A stretch of DNA of 64,000 nucleotides, from NCBI RefSeq assembly GCF_900115545.1, contig NZ_FOWV01000010.1, positions 1-64,000 on the forward strand, written 5' to 3'. Of this stretch, positions 38,359 through 46,855 are shown in pieces. The DNA comes from Ralstonia sp. NFACC01 (GTDB lineage: Bacteria > Pseudomonadota > Gammaproteobacteria > Burkholderiales > Burkholderiaceae). Every line of letters starts with the position of its first letter. Within the stretch, counting starts at the first letter, position 1. The notes beneath the pieces were generated by a model that was not told the origin of the DNA, did not search any database, and was given only the letters and a program-made list of their open reading frames with translations. The position numbers and the translations under genes were made by a program.

Positions 38359-38363
38359 TACGG

Positions 38364-39776
38364 TTAGAACTCGGCGTGAACACGCACGCCCACAAACTTG
38401 GCCGGACCGCGATCGCGGTTGTAGCCCGGATTCTGAATGAGCTGGAAATCCGGGCTGATCGCCAGGGCCTTGGTTACCTGCAAGCTGTAGAACACTTCCA
38501 GCACGCGCTCGGGGCCATAGCTCAAGCCGCCATCGCCAAGGAACGCGCCGCTACCGCCCGCGGCCAGATAGGCGCGGTGATCCGGCCCAAGCATGTTCAC
38601 CGCAACAGCCATCCCCAGCACATCGTTCGCGCGGCGCCACGCTGTGCCCTTCAGCAACCCGCCAAACGAAACGCTGCGGCCAACTTCGGTGAAGGCGTAC
38701 GTTTCGGTCTTGTCGTCCGACCAATTCAGGCGTGCGAACAGGCCGAGGTTATCGCCGGCTTTCTGTTCGAACGAGATGCCAGCGCCCAGCTTTGCGTGCG
38801 CCTTGCGCACCTGCCCGACGTCGGGCGCCGCGCCAATGGCCGCGCCCAGCGCCATCGCATCGTCAAACCGGCCCATGCGCGCTTGGTTGCGCCAACCGAG
38901 CAACTGCGCCGTGCCTTCCTGGCCGAACAGCGTGTAGCGCTTCTCCAGCTCGAGGATGTCGCCGTAGTGCTTGAGGAATCGCGTGTCGAGCGGCAAACCG
39001 TTCGATTGCTCCGGCTGCAGGAAACGGCCTGCGCGCACGGCCCAACCGTTCTCGCTGTCGATGTATTCAAACGCCACGCCCCAGTTGTAGCCGCGCGCGT
39101 CGGCGGGATAGTCGAACGACGGGTGCGCCATGAACGACCAGTTCATGAACTGGGTGCGCGGGTCTTGCGCATACGACACCGCATCGAAGACATCAGGCAC
39201 CGCGAAGTTGCCGGCAGTCAGCACCACCCTGCGCTTGTCGACGACGTTGGCGAACTGGTTGAAATCGGCGTCGACTTGTTCCGTGTCGCCGCCCAGGCCC
39301 CACGTCTGGCGCAGGAAGGCGCGAGCACGGTAGAGCGTTGGATTCGTCCCGGCGGTCTTGGCCAGCTCGCCGTTGGGCAAGCCGCCAAGGCCATGCAGTT
39401 CTGAGAACGCGACGCCCTGCGCGACCTCGGGGTTGAAGTGGAACTCGGCTCCTTTCCACAAGCGCATGCCAAGGTCGAGCGTGGCCGTGAAGGAATAACT
39501 CTTTGCGCGCGCGGCACCGAGGCTGTTGTCGCCGCTATACGCTGCATCGAATGCAGGTTTGCGTTGCCACACATAGGTGGTCTGGCCATGGAAGCCGAAG
39601 CGGTCATCCAGTTCGCCGCTGGCGATGCATGGGACGTCATCCGCTGAAGCGGGTACACCTGCAGCATGCGCCATCGACATCACCGACACAATGGCCGCCA
39701 CGCCCATCAGCACACGAACCCAAACCAGCGGACGCACCGCCACCCAAGCGTACTGCAGCATCGAAAGGAACAGCAT
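38364..39776 (-). CDS. OprB-family outer-membrane porin
   Basis: A 470-residue exported beta-barrel protein. The signal peptide ends AHAA near residue 40. The mature sequence begins GELDDRFGFHGQTTYVWQ, typical of carbohydrate-selective OprB porins, and ends in Phe (VGVRVHAEF) as required for barrel assembly. The start at 39776 has GGGGGAGG upstream; the frame opens earlier at 39836. The next gene downstream encodes the NRAMP-like transporter, and both leaders share a motif, suggesting co-regulation. The substrate is not known; a role with metal uptake is inference. Confidence 0.85.
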   Translation of the reverse strand: MLFLSMLQYAWVAVRPLVWVRVLMGVAAIVSVMSMAHAAGVPASADDVPCIASGELDDRFGFHGQTTYVWQRKPAFDAAYSGDNSLGAARAKSYSFTATLDLGMRLWKGAEFHFNPEVAQGVAFSELHGLGGLPNGELAKTAGTNPTLYRARAFLRQTWGLGGDTEQVDADFNQFANVVDKRRVVLTAGNFAVPDVFDAVSYAQDPRTQFMNWSFMAHPSFDYPADARGYNWGVAFEYIDSENGWAVRAGRFLQPEQSNGLPLDTRFLKHYGDILELEKRYTLFGQEGTAQLLGWRNQARMGRFDDAMALGAAIGAAPDVGQVRKAHAKLGAGISFEQKAGDNLGLFARLNWSDDKTETYAFTEVGRSVSFGGLLKGTAWRRANDVLGMAVAVNMLGPDHRAYLAAGGSGAFLGDGGLSYGPERVLEVFYSLQVTKALAISPDFQLIQNPGYNRDRGPAKFVGVRVHAEF

Positions 39777-39900
39777 GAGACCTCCCCCGCCCGTTTCTCT
39801 GACAGGCGTAGGCGAACGCCGGCCACGCCGCATCATGGCGTGCGCAAACGCACGCAGCTACGCGGCTGTGCCGGCTACAACAATCGAATTCAGGAAGTGA

Positions 39901-39967
39901 CTTGCGCAGAGAACCTACGCAAGCGCCACCACCCGCCGTGCAATACGGCTAGGCAGTGGTGAGGCGC
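39901..39967 (-). promoter_or_regulatory. Two hairpins in the porin leader
   Basis: CTTGCG / CGCAAG pair at 39901-39922. A longer stem at 39923-39967 pairs GCGCC-ACCAC with GTGGT-GGCGC and GCCGT with ACGGC around an ATTGC loop. These lie between the conserved motif (39984-40060) and the porin ATG, consistent with a folded 5' untranslated region. Confidence 0.45.
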
Positions 39968-39983
39968 GAAGACGGTGCGCCAA

Positions 39984-40060
39984 GACTGTCTAGCCGTTCA
40001 ATGTGCGATCGAGGATCGACTAGAACAACTGTCCATGGAGACGCACTCCGTAGCTATGAC
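39984..40060 (-). promoter_or_regulatory. Conserved leader motif, copy A (before the porin gene)
   Basis: On the minus strand: GGAG-loop-CTCC hairpin, ATGGACAGT (40036-40028), AGTCGATC (40021-40014), a 20-base spacer, then CTAGACAGTC (39993-39984). It matches copy B at 38296-38358 in order, sequence and spacing. Confidence 0.5.
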
Positions 40061-40243
40061 GGGGCGCAGAGTAACAAAGTGTTGTTGATGGCGGCAAGCG
40101 TTTTCTTGGGGGCGTCGCAAAGCCCATTGCGCGGCGGCAACACCGCGGCATCAGGCGCTTCGCAAGCGTGTGTCGGTACACTGCTGCGACGATCGGGCGC
40201 CTGATCGACGGCGCTCACCACTGCGATATCACACGGAGGTTTT

Positions 40244-40573
40244 ATGACGCGCTTGGCAACGCTACTCACCACGATTGCGGCAACCCTCGGCATGGCGGCC
40301 TGCTCGGCGGCCGGCCCAGAGCAACCCAGAAATGCTGGGGAATCCAAGATGACGGAACACACCACTCAAGCCGCCACTTGTCAGGCAGCCGCCGTTCCCG
40401 ACAACGCCTTGATCGGCAAATCCGAACAGGAGGCCACGGCACTGCTGAACGGCTGCCTCTGGCGCATCAACGAACGCGACGGCAAAGCCCTGCCCGGCAC
40501 CATGGACTACCGCGAAGAACGCCGCAACCTCGGCATTCAGGGAGCCAAAGTGATCTGGGTGCGGCGCGGTTGA
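40244..40573 (+). CDS. Small lipoprotein with I78-like peptidase-inhibitor domain
   Basis: A 109-residue protein. The signal sequence ends in lipobox MAAC (Cys20). The mature part contains IGKSEQEATALL and ends DYREERRNLGIQGAKVIWVRRG, resembling peptidase inhibitor I78 proteins (elastase-inhibitor-like). The match is by pattern only. ACGGAGG is 5 bases before the ATG. It is a single gene, divergent from the porin. Confidence 0.65.
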   Translation: MTRLATLLTTIAATLGMAACSAAGPEQPRNAGESKMTEHTTQAATCQAAAVPDNALIGKSEQEATALLNGCLWRINERDGKALPGTMDYREERRNLGIQGAKVIWVRRG

Positions 40574-40672
40574 AGCACGCGAAGCTGGATCGCGGGCGAC
40601 CAGGGGGAGGTCCGAAACTGGCGCGTCCGCAGGAGATGCAGGCATTAGGATCGACGTAGATCTTGCTCTTCC

Positions 40673-41113
40673 ATGCCCCACATGATGCTTCGAACCAGCA
40701 AAGACATCGTCATGGATGCGTGGCGTGCATTCGCCTCTCGCGATGCCGTCCGCATTGCCGACTGTTTCACAGCCGACGCGCAATGGCTCGCCCCCGAAGG
40801 CAACGCCACCGCCATTGCGCTCGACTGCACGCATCACATGATCGGGCGCGACGCCATCGTGCATTTCCTCACAGTCGCGTTTCCGAAGCTTTTCGTCGCC
40901 GACGTCTTGGTAGAACTCAGCGGGCTCCACGCTGATGGCGAAACGGTGATCGTGGAGGAACACATGCAGGCCATGCTGGCGAACGGCCGGCGCTACGACA
41001 ACGCCTATTGCTTCGTCTTCATGCTGGAGGGCGAGCGGATCGCACGCGTGCGCGAGTACATGGATACGAGGCGCGGTTGGACGTGCATCTTTGGAGAGGA
41101 ACCACGGACGTAG
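40673..41113 (+). CDS. SnoaL-like / NTF2-fold protein
   Basis: A protein of about 146 residues with the small alpha+beta barrel pattern of the SnoaL/NTF2-like superfamily. It has an initial helix (DAWRAFASRDAVRIADCFTAD), then W-A-P, and strands ending ARVREYMDTRRG. Members include hydrolases, isomerases and binding proteins, so the function is not assignable. The start is uncertain (40673 or 40682), with no clear ribosome-binding site. Confidence 0.75.
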   Translation: MPHMMLRTSKDIVMDAWRAFASRDAVRIADCFTADAQWLAPEGNATAIALDCTHHMIGRDAIVHFLTVAFPKLFVADVLVELSGLHADGETVIVEEHMQAMLANGRRYDNAYCFVFMLEGERIARVREYMDTRRGWTCIFGEEPRT

Positions 41114-41131
41114 CAAGCTGAGCGGGCTGGA

Positions 41132-41167
41132 CAAAAGAAAACGGCCTCCGCAAGGGAGACCGTTTTC
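41132..41167 (-). terminator. Terminator after tRNA-Thr
   Basis: GAAAACGG / CCGTTTTC form a stem extended by partly complementary CTCC/GGAG, with TTTT following on the minus strand. It lies just past the 3' end of the tRNA gene. Confidence 0.75.
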
Positions 41168-41174
41168 GTGATGC

Positions 41175-41250
<76 letters not shown>

Positions 41251-41279
41251 AAAGAAACGCGATTCTAACCTAACACGCG

Positions 41280-41777
41280 TTACTTGACGACCTTTAGTGC
41301 AGGCTTGCCACCGATGCGCGGCACATTCGGAGGTGTCGGGTCGTCTTCCGGGCCGGCTTCGGCTTCGGCAGGGACCGGCGCAGGCACCGATTCAGAATCC
41401 ACCGCGGCCAGCTTGGGCGGCGGATTATTCTCGCGTTCGGTTGCAGCTTGCGTCGTCGGTGTACTGCGCTCCACCGGAAATGCCATACCTTGTCCGTTCT
41501 CGCGCGCATACACGGCGAGCACGTTTTCGATTGGCACCTCGATCTTGCGCGAGACGCCCGAGAAGCGTGCGTGGAACGTGATCCACTCGTTGCCCATGTC
41601 GAGCTGACTGGTCGCGTCAAAGCTCACGTTCAGCACGATCTCGTCGTTCTTGACGAACTCACGCGGCACGTTGGTGCTGTTGTCGACAAAGACAGCGATG
41701 TACGGCGTGAAGCCGTTGTCCGTGCACCATTCGTAGATTGCACGGATCAGGTAGGGCTTGGTGGAGGTTTCCGACAT
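41280..41777 (-). CDS. sspB: ClpXP protease specificity-enhancing factor SspB
   Basis: A 165-residue adaptor that delivers ssrA-tagged and other substrates to ClpXP. The N-terminal domain has KPYLIRAIYEWCTDNGFTPY and VLNVSFDATSQLDMGNEWI, both conserved. A disordered acidic/Pro-rich linker leads to the ClpX-binding tail, GGKPALKVVK, at the C-terminus. It follows sspA by 72 bases, as in other proteobacteria. Confidence 0.96.
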   Translation of the reverse strand: MSETSTKPYLIRAIYEWCTDNGFTPYIAVFVDNSTNVPREFVKNDEIVLNVSFDATSQLDMGNEWITFHARFSGVSRKIEVPIENVLAVYARENGQGMAFPVERSTPTTQAATERENNPPPKLAAVDSESVPAPVPAEAEAGPEDDPTPPNVPRIGGKPALKVVK

Positions 41778-41849
41778 GATGAAATCAGTGACCGTTGGGC
41801 GCGGCCGCGCGCAGGCTCAGCCCGGGCACGGCCAGCGACCCGGCGGCGA

Positions 41850-42461
41850 TCAGCGGCGCATGACCTTTTCGGACGGCGTCAGCGCTTCAATATACGCCGG
41901 ACGGCTGAAGATACGCTCAGCGTATTTCATCAGCGGGGCCGCATTCTTGGAGACCTCAATGCCGTAGTGGTCCAGGCGCCACAGCAGCGGCGCAATCGCC
42001 ACGTCCAGCATCGAGAACTCTTCGCCCAGCATGTACTTGTTCTTCAGGAAGATCGGTGCCAGCTGCGTAAGGCGGTCACGGATGGCCGCGCGTGCCTTCT
42101 CGTGATTCTTCTCGGCAGCCTTGCCCTTTTCGTTCTCGAGCACGGAGACGTGCGTGAACAGCTCCTTCTCAAAGTTGAACAGGAACAGGCGGGCACGGGC
42201 GCGCTGCACCGGATCGGCCGGCATCAGCTGCGGGTGCGGGAAGCGCTCATCGATGTACTCGTTGATGATGTTCGACTCGTACAGAATCAGGTCGCGCTCA
42301 ACCAGGATAGGCACCTGGCCGTACGGGTTCATCACCGCGATGTCTTCCGGCTTGTTGAAGAGATCGACGTCGCGAATTTCGAAATCCATGCCCTTTTCGA
42401 ACAGGACGAGGCGGCAACGCTGCGAAAACGGGCAAGTGGTGCCCGAGTACAAGACCATCAT
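41850..42461 (-). CDS. sspA: Stringent starvation protein A (GST-fold)
   Basis: A 203-residue glutathione-S-transferase-fold protein that binds RNA polymerase and helps the stationary-phase and acid response. The N-terminus MMVLYSGTTCPFSQRCRLVL is typical, and the thioredoxin-like part contains GQVPILVERDLILYESNII. The start at 42461 follows AAGGAAC. It lies in petABC-sspA-sspB, a standard arrangement. Confidence 0.96.
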   Translation of the reverse strand: MMVLYSGTTCPFSQRCRLVLFEKGMDFEIRDVDLFNKPEDIAVMNPYGQVPILVERDLILYESNIINEYIDERFPHPQLMPADPVQRARARLFLFNFEKELFTHVSVLENEKGKAAEKNHEKARAAIRDRLTQLAPIFLKNKYMLGEEFSMLDVAIAPLLWRLDHYGIEVSKNAAPLMKYAERIFSRPAYIEALTPSEKVMRR

Positions 42462-42544
42462 GGTTGTAGTTCCTTGGCGCATGGGCCGGGGGCGGCCCTA
42501 TGACGGTACAACCGTGACGACAAAATGACATCGCCACGGCACAA

Positions 42545-42594
42545 AAAGCGAAAAGGCAAAGGGCTAGAGCCAGTTCTCCACCGGCCTAGCCCTT
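42545..42594 (-). terminator. Probable terminator after petC
   Basis: AAGGGCTAG (42559-42567) pairs with CTAGCCCTT (42586-42594), followed on the minus strand by TTGCCTTTT. It lies between petC and sspA. Confidence 0.65.
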
Positions 42595-42612
42595 GCCCGG
42601 AAAACAGGGATT

Positions 42613-43356
42613 TTACTTGATGTCCTTCCAATAGGCCGCATTCAGGCGCCAGGCCAGCACGAAGAACACGCCGATGAACAACAATACCCAGACGCCGAGA
42701 CGCTTGCGCAGGTTGCCAGCGGGCTCAGCCATCCAGTCCAGATAACTGACCAGATCAGCCACCGCCTGGTCATATTCGACCTTGTTCATCTTGCCCGGGA
42801 CCGTCACTTCAAGGCCGACCAGCTTCTTCTCGGCCTCGCCGTGCTCGGACTTCACTTCGGCGTACTTCGGCACTTGCTGGCCTTGCAGCTCCCACAGCAC
42901 ATGCGGCATGCCCACCTTGTCGAAGACCAGGTTGTTCCAGCCGGTCGGACGCGTGTCGTCACGGTAGAACGTGCGAAGGTAGGTGTAGAGCCAGTCGCTG
43001 CCACGCGCCCGGGCGATCACCGACAGGTCCGGCGGTACAGCACCAAACCACTTCTTGGCGTCTTCACGGTCCATGGCGATGTGCATCGTGTCGCCGACCT
43101 TGTCTGACGAGAAGAGCAGGTTTTGCTTGATCTGCTCCTCACTCAAACCGATGTCGCGCAGGCGGTTGTAGCGCATCGCGCTGGCGCCGTGGCAGTTCAG
43201 GCAGTAGTTGACGAACAGCTTGGCGCCGCGCTGCAGCGCAGACGTGTCGCTGGACTGGTTGGGCGCCGGATCGAGCGGCACACCGCCCTCATTGGCCATC
43301 ACGGGCGCGGCAAACACGAGACCGGCCAAGGCGAAAATCGCAAGCAGCTTTTTCAT
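42613..43356 (-). CDS. petC: Cytochrome c1 of the bc1 complex
   Basis: A 247-residue exported c-type cytochrome anchored by a C-terminal helix (VWVLLFIGVFFVLAWRL). A signal peptide is present (residues 1-22), the heme site is CLNCH (Cys52, Cys55, His56), and the Met ligand region lies further on. The start at 43356 follows AAGGACAC. It transfers electrons from the Rieske protein to soluble cytochromes. Confidence 0.97.
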   Translation of the reverse strand: MKKLLAIFALAGLVFAAPVMANEGGVPLDPAPNQSSDTSALQRGAKLFVNYCLNCHGASAMRYNRLRDIGLSEEQIKQNLLFSSDKVGDTMHIAMDREDAKKWFGAVPPDLSVIARARGSDWLYTYLRTFYRDDTRPTGWNNLVFDKVGMPHVLWELQGQQVPKYAEVKSEHGEAEKKLVGLEVTVPGKMNKVEYDQAVADLVSYLDWMAEPAGNLRKRLGVWVLLFIGVFFVLAWRLNAAYWKDIK

Positions 43357-43393
43357 TCTTGTGTCCTTCATGGGTCCTTGTGCGCGGGCTCTA

Positions 43394-44794
43394 TCAGTGC
43401 GGCGTGAACGTAACGCGCTCAGGCACTGGCTTGAACGTCCCGATCTGGCTCCAGATCGGCATCGCGAGGAAGAACGCGAAGTACAGAATGGTGCCGATCT
43501 GCGAGATGATCGAACCGACCGGGCTCGGCGGCTGGATACCCAGGTAGCCCAGCACCGCAAAGGCGATCACGAAGACGATCAGCAGCGTCTTGTGGAAGCC
43601 CGGGCGATAACGGATCGACTTGACCGGCGACTGGTCCAGCCACGGCAGGAAGAAGAAGATCACCACCGAGCCGCCCATCACGACCACGCCCCAGAACTTC
43701 GCGTCGATAAACGCGAAGCCCAGCGCCAGAATCACGGCCACCGCCACCGCCACGCCCTTGACCTTCATGCTCTTGGAGCGCACGAACAACAGCCCCAGCA
43801 TGATGGCGATGAAGCCCCACAGCCACGGCAGGAAGTCCGACGTGGTCGCGCGCAGCATCGAGTAGAACGGCGTGAAGTACCAGACCGGCGCAATGTGCGG
43901 CGGCGTCTTCAGCGAGTCTGCCGGGATGAAGTTGTTGGCTTCCAGGAAGTAGCCACCCATTTCCGGCGCAAAGAACACGATCGCGCTGAAGATAAACAGG
44001 AACACCGCCACACCGACGATGTCGTGCACCGAGTAATACGGATGGAACGGAATGCCGTCGAGCGGAATGCCGCGCTCGTCCTTCTTGGCCTTGATCTCGA
44101 CGCCGTCCGGATTGTTCGAACCCACTTCGTGCAGCGCGATGATGTGCGCCACCACCAGGCCCAGCAGCACCAACGGCACGGCGATGACGTGGAACGAGAA
44201 GAAGCGGTTCAGCGTCGCGTCCGACACCACGTAGTCACCCCGGATCCACAGCGACAGGTCCGGGCCGATCAGCGGGATGGCGGAGAACAGGTTCACGATG
44301 ACCTGCGCGCCCCAGTACGACATCTGGCCCCACGGCAGCAGATAGCCCATGAAGGCTTCGGCCATCAGGCACAGGAAGATCAGGCAGCCGAAGATCCAGA
44401 CCAGCTCGCGCGGCTTACGGTACGAGCCGTACAGCATGCCGCGGAACATGTGCAGATACACGACGATGAAGAACGCCGACGCGCCGGTCGAGTGCATGTA
44501 CCGCACCAGCCAGCCCCACGGCACCTCCCGCATGATGAACTCCACGCTCGCATAGGCGACGGGGATGCCGGCGGCGTTGAGCGTGCCGTCCGGCTTGTAG
44601 TTCATCACCAGGAAAATGCCCGTGACGATCTGGATCACCAGCACCAGCAGCGCCAGCGACCCGAAGAAATACCAGAAGTTGAAATTCTTCGGCGCGTAGT
44701 ACTCGGACAGATGCGCCTTCCACAGCTCCGATGCCGGGAAGCGTGCGTCGATCCAGCCCAGCAGCCCGGTTGTCTCCACCTTCTTCTCGGCCAT
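43394..44794 (-). CDS. petB: Cytochrome b of the bc1 complex
   Basis: A 466-residue membrane protein with eight core helices plus an extended C-terminus. It carries both b hemes; His ligands fall in helices 2 and 4 (e.g. VVYLHMFRGMLYGSYRKPRE). The Qo-site region includes the PPEW-equivalent HIAPVWYFTPFYSMLRA. ATG at 44794, preceded by GGAGAGG, overlaps the end of petA closely. Confidence 0.97.
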   Translation of the reverse strand: MAEKKVETTGLLGWIDARFPASELWKAHLSEYYAPKNFNFWYFFGSLALLVLVIQIVTGIFLVMNYKPDGTLNAAGIPVAYASVEFIMREVPWGWLVRYMHSTGASAFFIVVYLHMFRGMLYGSYRKPRELVWIFGCLIFLCLMAEAFMGYLLPWGQMSYWGAQVIVNLFSAIPLIGPDLSLWIRGDYVVSDATLNRFFSFHVIAVPLVLLGLVVAHIIALHEVGSNNPDGVEIKAKKDERGIPLDGIPFHPYYSVHDIVGVAVFLFIFSAIVFFAPEMGGYFLEANNFIPADSLKTPPHIAPVWYFTPFYSMLRATTSDFLPWLWGFIAIMLGLLFVRSKSMKVKGVAVAVAVILALGFAFIDAKFWGVVVMGGSVVIFFFLPWLDQSPVKSIRYRPGFHKTLLIVFVIAFAVLGYLGIQPPSPVGSIISQIGTILYFAFFLAMPIWSQIGTFKPVPERVTFTPH

Positions 44795-44796
44795 GA

Positions 44797-45405
44797 TCAA
44801 GCCTCTCCTTTCTCGTCTTTACCGATCACCAGCTTCGTGTCGGACAGGAACATGTACGGCGGAACGTCGAGGTTCTGCGGCGCGGGCTTGTTCTTGAACA
44901 CGCGGCCAGCCAGGTCGAACGTTGAACCGTGACACGGGCAGACGAAGCCGGGGTCTCCGGCAAGCTGCACGTTGGCGCCCGCGGGAAACGGACCAGACGG
45001 GGAGCAGCCAAGATGGGAGCAGATGCCGACCACGACCAGCAGGTCTTTATGCTCGGCACGGGAGCGGGTTTCGTTCTTGCAATAGTCCGGCGTCTTCATG
45101 GTGAAGGGCACGTCGGACTTGGGGTCGGCGACTTCGTTATCGGTCTTCTTGAGCGATTCCAGCATGTCGGGCGTGCGCTTGAGCAGCCAGACCGGCTTGC
45201 CGCGCCATTCCACCACCTTCATCTGGCCGGGGGCCAGGTCACTCACGTCCGCCTCTACGGGCGCGCCCGCTGCACGGGCTTTTTCAGATGGTGCGAATGT
45301 GCAAACGAAAGGGGCCGCAACTGCAACCCCTCCCACACCACCAGCCACGGACGTCGCAATCAATAGATTACGGCGACCCTTGTCCACGTTTTGCTGGTCA
45401 CTCAT
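44797..45405 (-). CDS. petA: Rieske iron-sulfur protein of the bc1 complex
   Basis: A 202-residue subunit. The N-terminus has a twin-arginine motif (GRRNLLIATSVAGG), so export by Tat is expected, and a membrane helix. The [2Fe-2S] cluster ligands are in CSHLGC and CPCHGS. It heads petABC. A TATAAT on the minus strand (45452-45457) lies about 50 bases upstream of the ATG. Confidence 0.97.
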   Translation of the reverse strand: MSDQQNVDKGRRNLLIATSVAGGVGGVAVAAPFVCTFAPSEKARAAGAPVEADVSDLAPGQMKVVEWRGKPVWLLKRTPDMLESLKKTDNEVADPKSDVPFTMKTPDYCKNETRSRAEHKDLLVVVGICSHLGCSPSGPFPAGANVQLAGDPGFVCPCHGSTFDLAGRVFKNKPAPQNLDVPPYMFLSDTKLVIGKDEKGEA

Positions 45406-45451
45406 TCAAGACCCCAGATGAGAAATCAAGATAGATTCGCGTCAACCAAAA

Positions 45452-45457
45452 ATTATA
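45452..45457 (-). promoter_or_regulatory. -10 element for petABC
   Basis: A perfect TATAAT on the minus strand, 47 bases before the petA start. No strong -35 hexamer is visible at the usual spacing. Confidence 0.5.
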
Positions 45458-45649
45458 CCCGACCGTACCTAGCCAACGGTAGCGGTCGCGGGGGGCGGTC
45501 GTTGCAGATATAGTGGACGCACCGATTGCCCGCCAGCCCAGTACAGGCAAGGCTTCGGCATGCCTCTTGCAACCTCGCTTTCAACAATTCAGGTCAACCG
45601 TTCGCTAGCTTGACCGTTTGTCTCGAATCAAACAATCCGGAGAAAACCG

Positions 45650-46078
45650 ATGGCACTGATGCAAGACTTCAAGAAATTCGCGATGCGCGGCAACGTGATC
45701 GACCTGGCAGTGGGCGTGATCATCGGTGCGGCGTTCGGCAAAATCGTCGATTCGCTTGTCAATGATCTGATCATGCCGCTAATCAGCCGCATCGTGGGCA
45801 AGCTGGATTTCTCGAACCTGTTCATCCAACTCGCAGAGGCACCTGCGGGTGTGCCACACACCCTTGCCGATCTGAAGAAGGCCGGCGTGCCGGTCTTCGC
45901 CTACGGCAACTTCATCACCATGGCGGTCAATTTTCTGATTCTGGCGTTTATCGTGTTTCTGATGGTGCGCGCCATCACGCGCGTGATCGACGCCAACCCG
46001 CCGGCGGCGCCGGCCGAAACACCTGAGAACATCCTGCTGCTTCGCGAGATTCGCGACAGCCTGAAGAACAAGCCGTAA
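45650..46078 (+). CDS. mscL: Large-conductance mechanosensitive channel MscL
   Basis: A 142-residue homopentameric channel that opens under membrane tension to release solutes. The N-terminus [30 protein letters not shown] contains the amphipathic helix and pore helix; the second helix is near residues 80-105. GGAG precedes the ATG. It converges with the NIF3-like gene with 11 bases between stops. Confidence 0.97.
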   Translation: MALMQDFKKFAMRGNVIDLAVGVIIGAAFGKIVDSLVNDLIMPLISRIVGKLDFSNLFIQLAEAPAGVPHTLADLKKAGVPVFAYGNFITMAVNFLILAFIVFLMVRAITRVIDANPPAAPAETPENILLLREIRDSLKNKP

Positions 46079-46089
46079 TCAGGCGCGAA

Positions 46090-46836
46090 TCACACCGGAT
46101 TCGGGATATCGATAAAGGTGTGACGCACGCCGAAGCGCTCGGCCAGGTGATTGCCGAGCGCCCGAACGCCGCCGCGCTCAGTGGCGTGGTGGCCCGCACC
46201 AATGTAGGCGACACCCGATTCGCGCGCCAGATGCGTTGTCTGCTCAGACGCTTCGCCGCTCAGATACACGTCCACACCAGCGGCGACGGCAGCATCAAAC
46301 CAGCCTTGGGCACCGCCCGTGCACCAACCGACTGTGCGCACCGGACGATCCCCCTCGCCAATCACGAGGGGCACTCGATTTAGCTTGGCCGATACCGTCT
46401 GCGCGAAAGCGCCCAGCGCGGTCCCTTCGGCAAGCGTACCAATCCAGCCGAGTTCATCGTCGCCGAACCGGCCCTGGGGCGAGACGCCCAGCAACGCACC
46501 CAGCTGTGCGTTGTTGCCCAGCTCAGGGTGCGCATCGAGGGGGAGGTGATACGCGAACAGATTGAGATCGTGCGCCAGAAGTTGCTTCAAGCGCGCATGC
46601 TTCTGGCCCACGACACGGCCGTCCTCCCCCTTCCAGAAGTAACCGTGATGCACCAGGATGGCGTCGGCACGTGCGTCGATGGCGGCCTCGATCAGCGCCA
46701 GGCTGGCAGTCACCCCCGTCACGACATGCGTAATGGTGTCGCGCCCTTGTACCTGTAGACCATTGGGGCAATAGTCCCGAAAACGGGCCGCTTGCAACAG
46801 GTCGTTCAAGTACAATTCAAGTTCTTTTCGATCCAT
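46090..46836 (-). CDS. NIF3/YbgI-family dinuclear metal-centre protein
   Basis: A 248-residue protein of the widespread NIF3-like family, often annotated GTP cyclohydrolase I type 2-like. Metal ligands are in [13 protein letters not shown] near the N-terminus and in [16 protein letters not shown] at the C-terminus. The biochemical role is unresolved. Its ATG is only 19 bases from the divergent protease gene's ATG. Confidence 0.93.
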   Translation of the reverse strand: MDRKELELYLNDLLQAARFRDYCPNGLQVQGRDTITHVVTGVTASLALIEAAIDARADAILVHHGYFWKGEDGRVVGQKHARLKQLLAHDLNLFAYHLPLDAHPELGNNAQLGALLGVSPQGRFGDDELGWIGTLAEGTALGAFAQTVSAKLNRVPLVIGEGDRPVRTVGWCTGGAQGWFDAAVAAGVDVYLSGEASEQTTHLARESGVAYIGAGHHATERGGVRALGNHLAERFGVRHTFIDIPNPV

Positions 46837-46855
46837 TTGGACTCAATTTCGCTCT

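Larger units (their letters stand above)
39777..40243. other. 467-bp intergenic region with structured porin leader
   Basis: It separates the porin (minus) from a small lipoprotein gene (plus). It contains the conserved leader motif copy A and two hairpins (annotated). Nothing coding is supported. Confidence 0.6.

Noticed and set aside
43208-44932. 574-residue plus-strand open frame
   Set aside because: Antisense to petB and petC, which are clearly identified.
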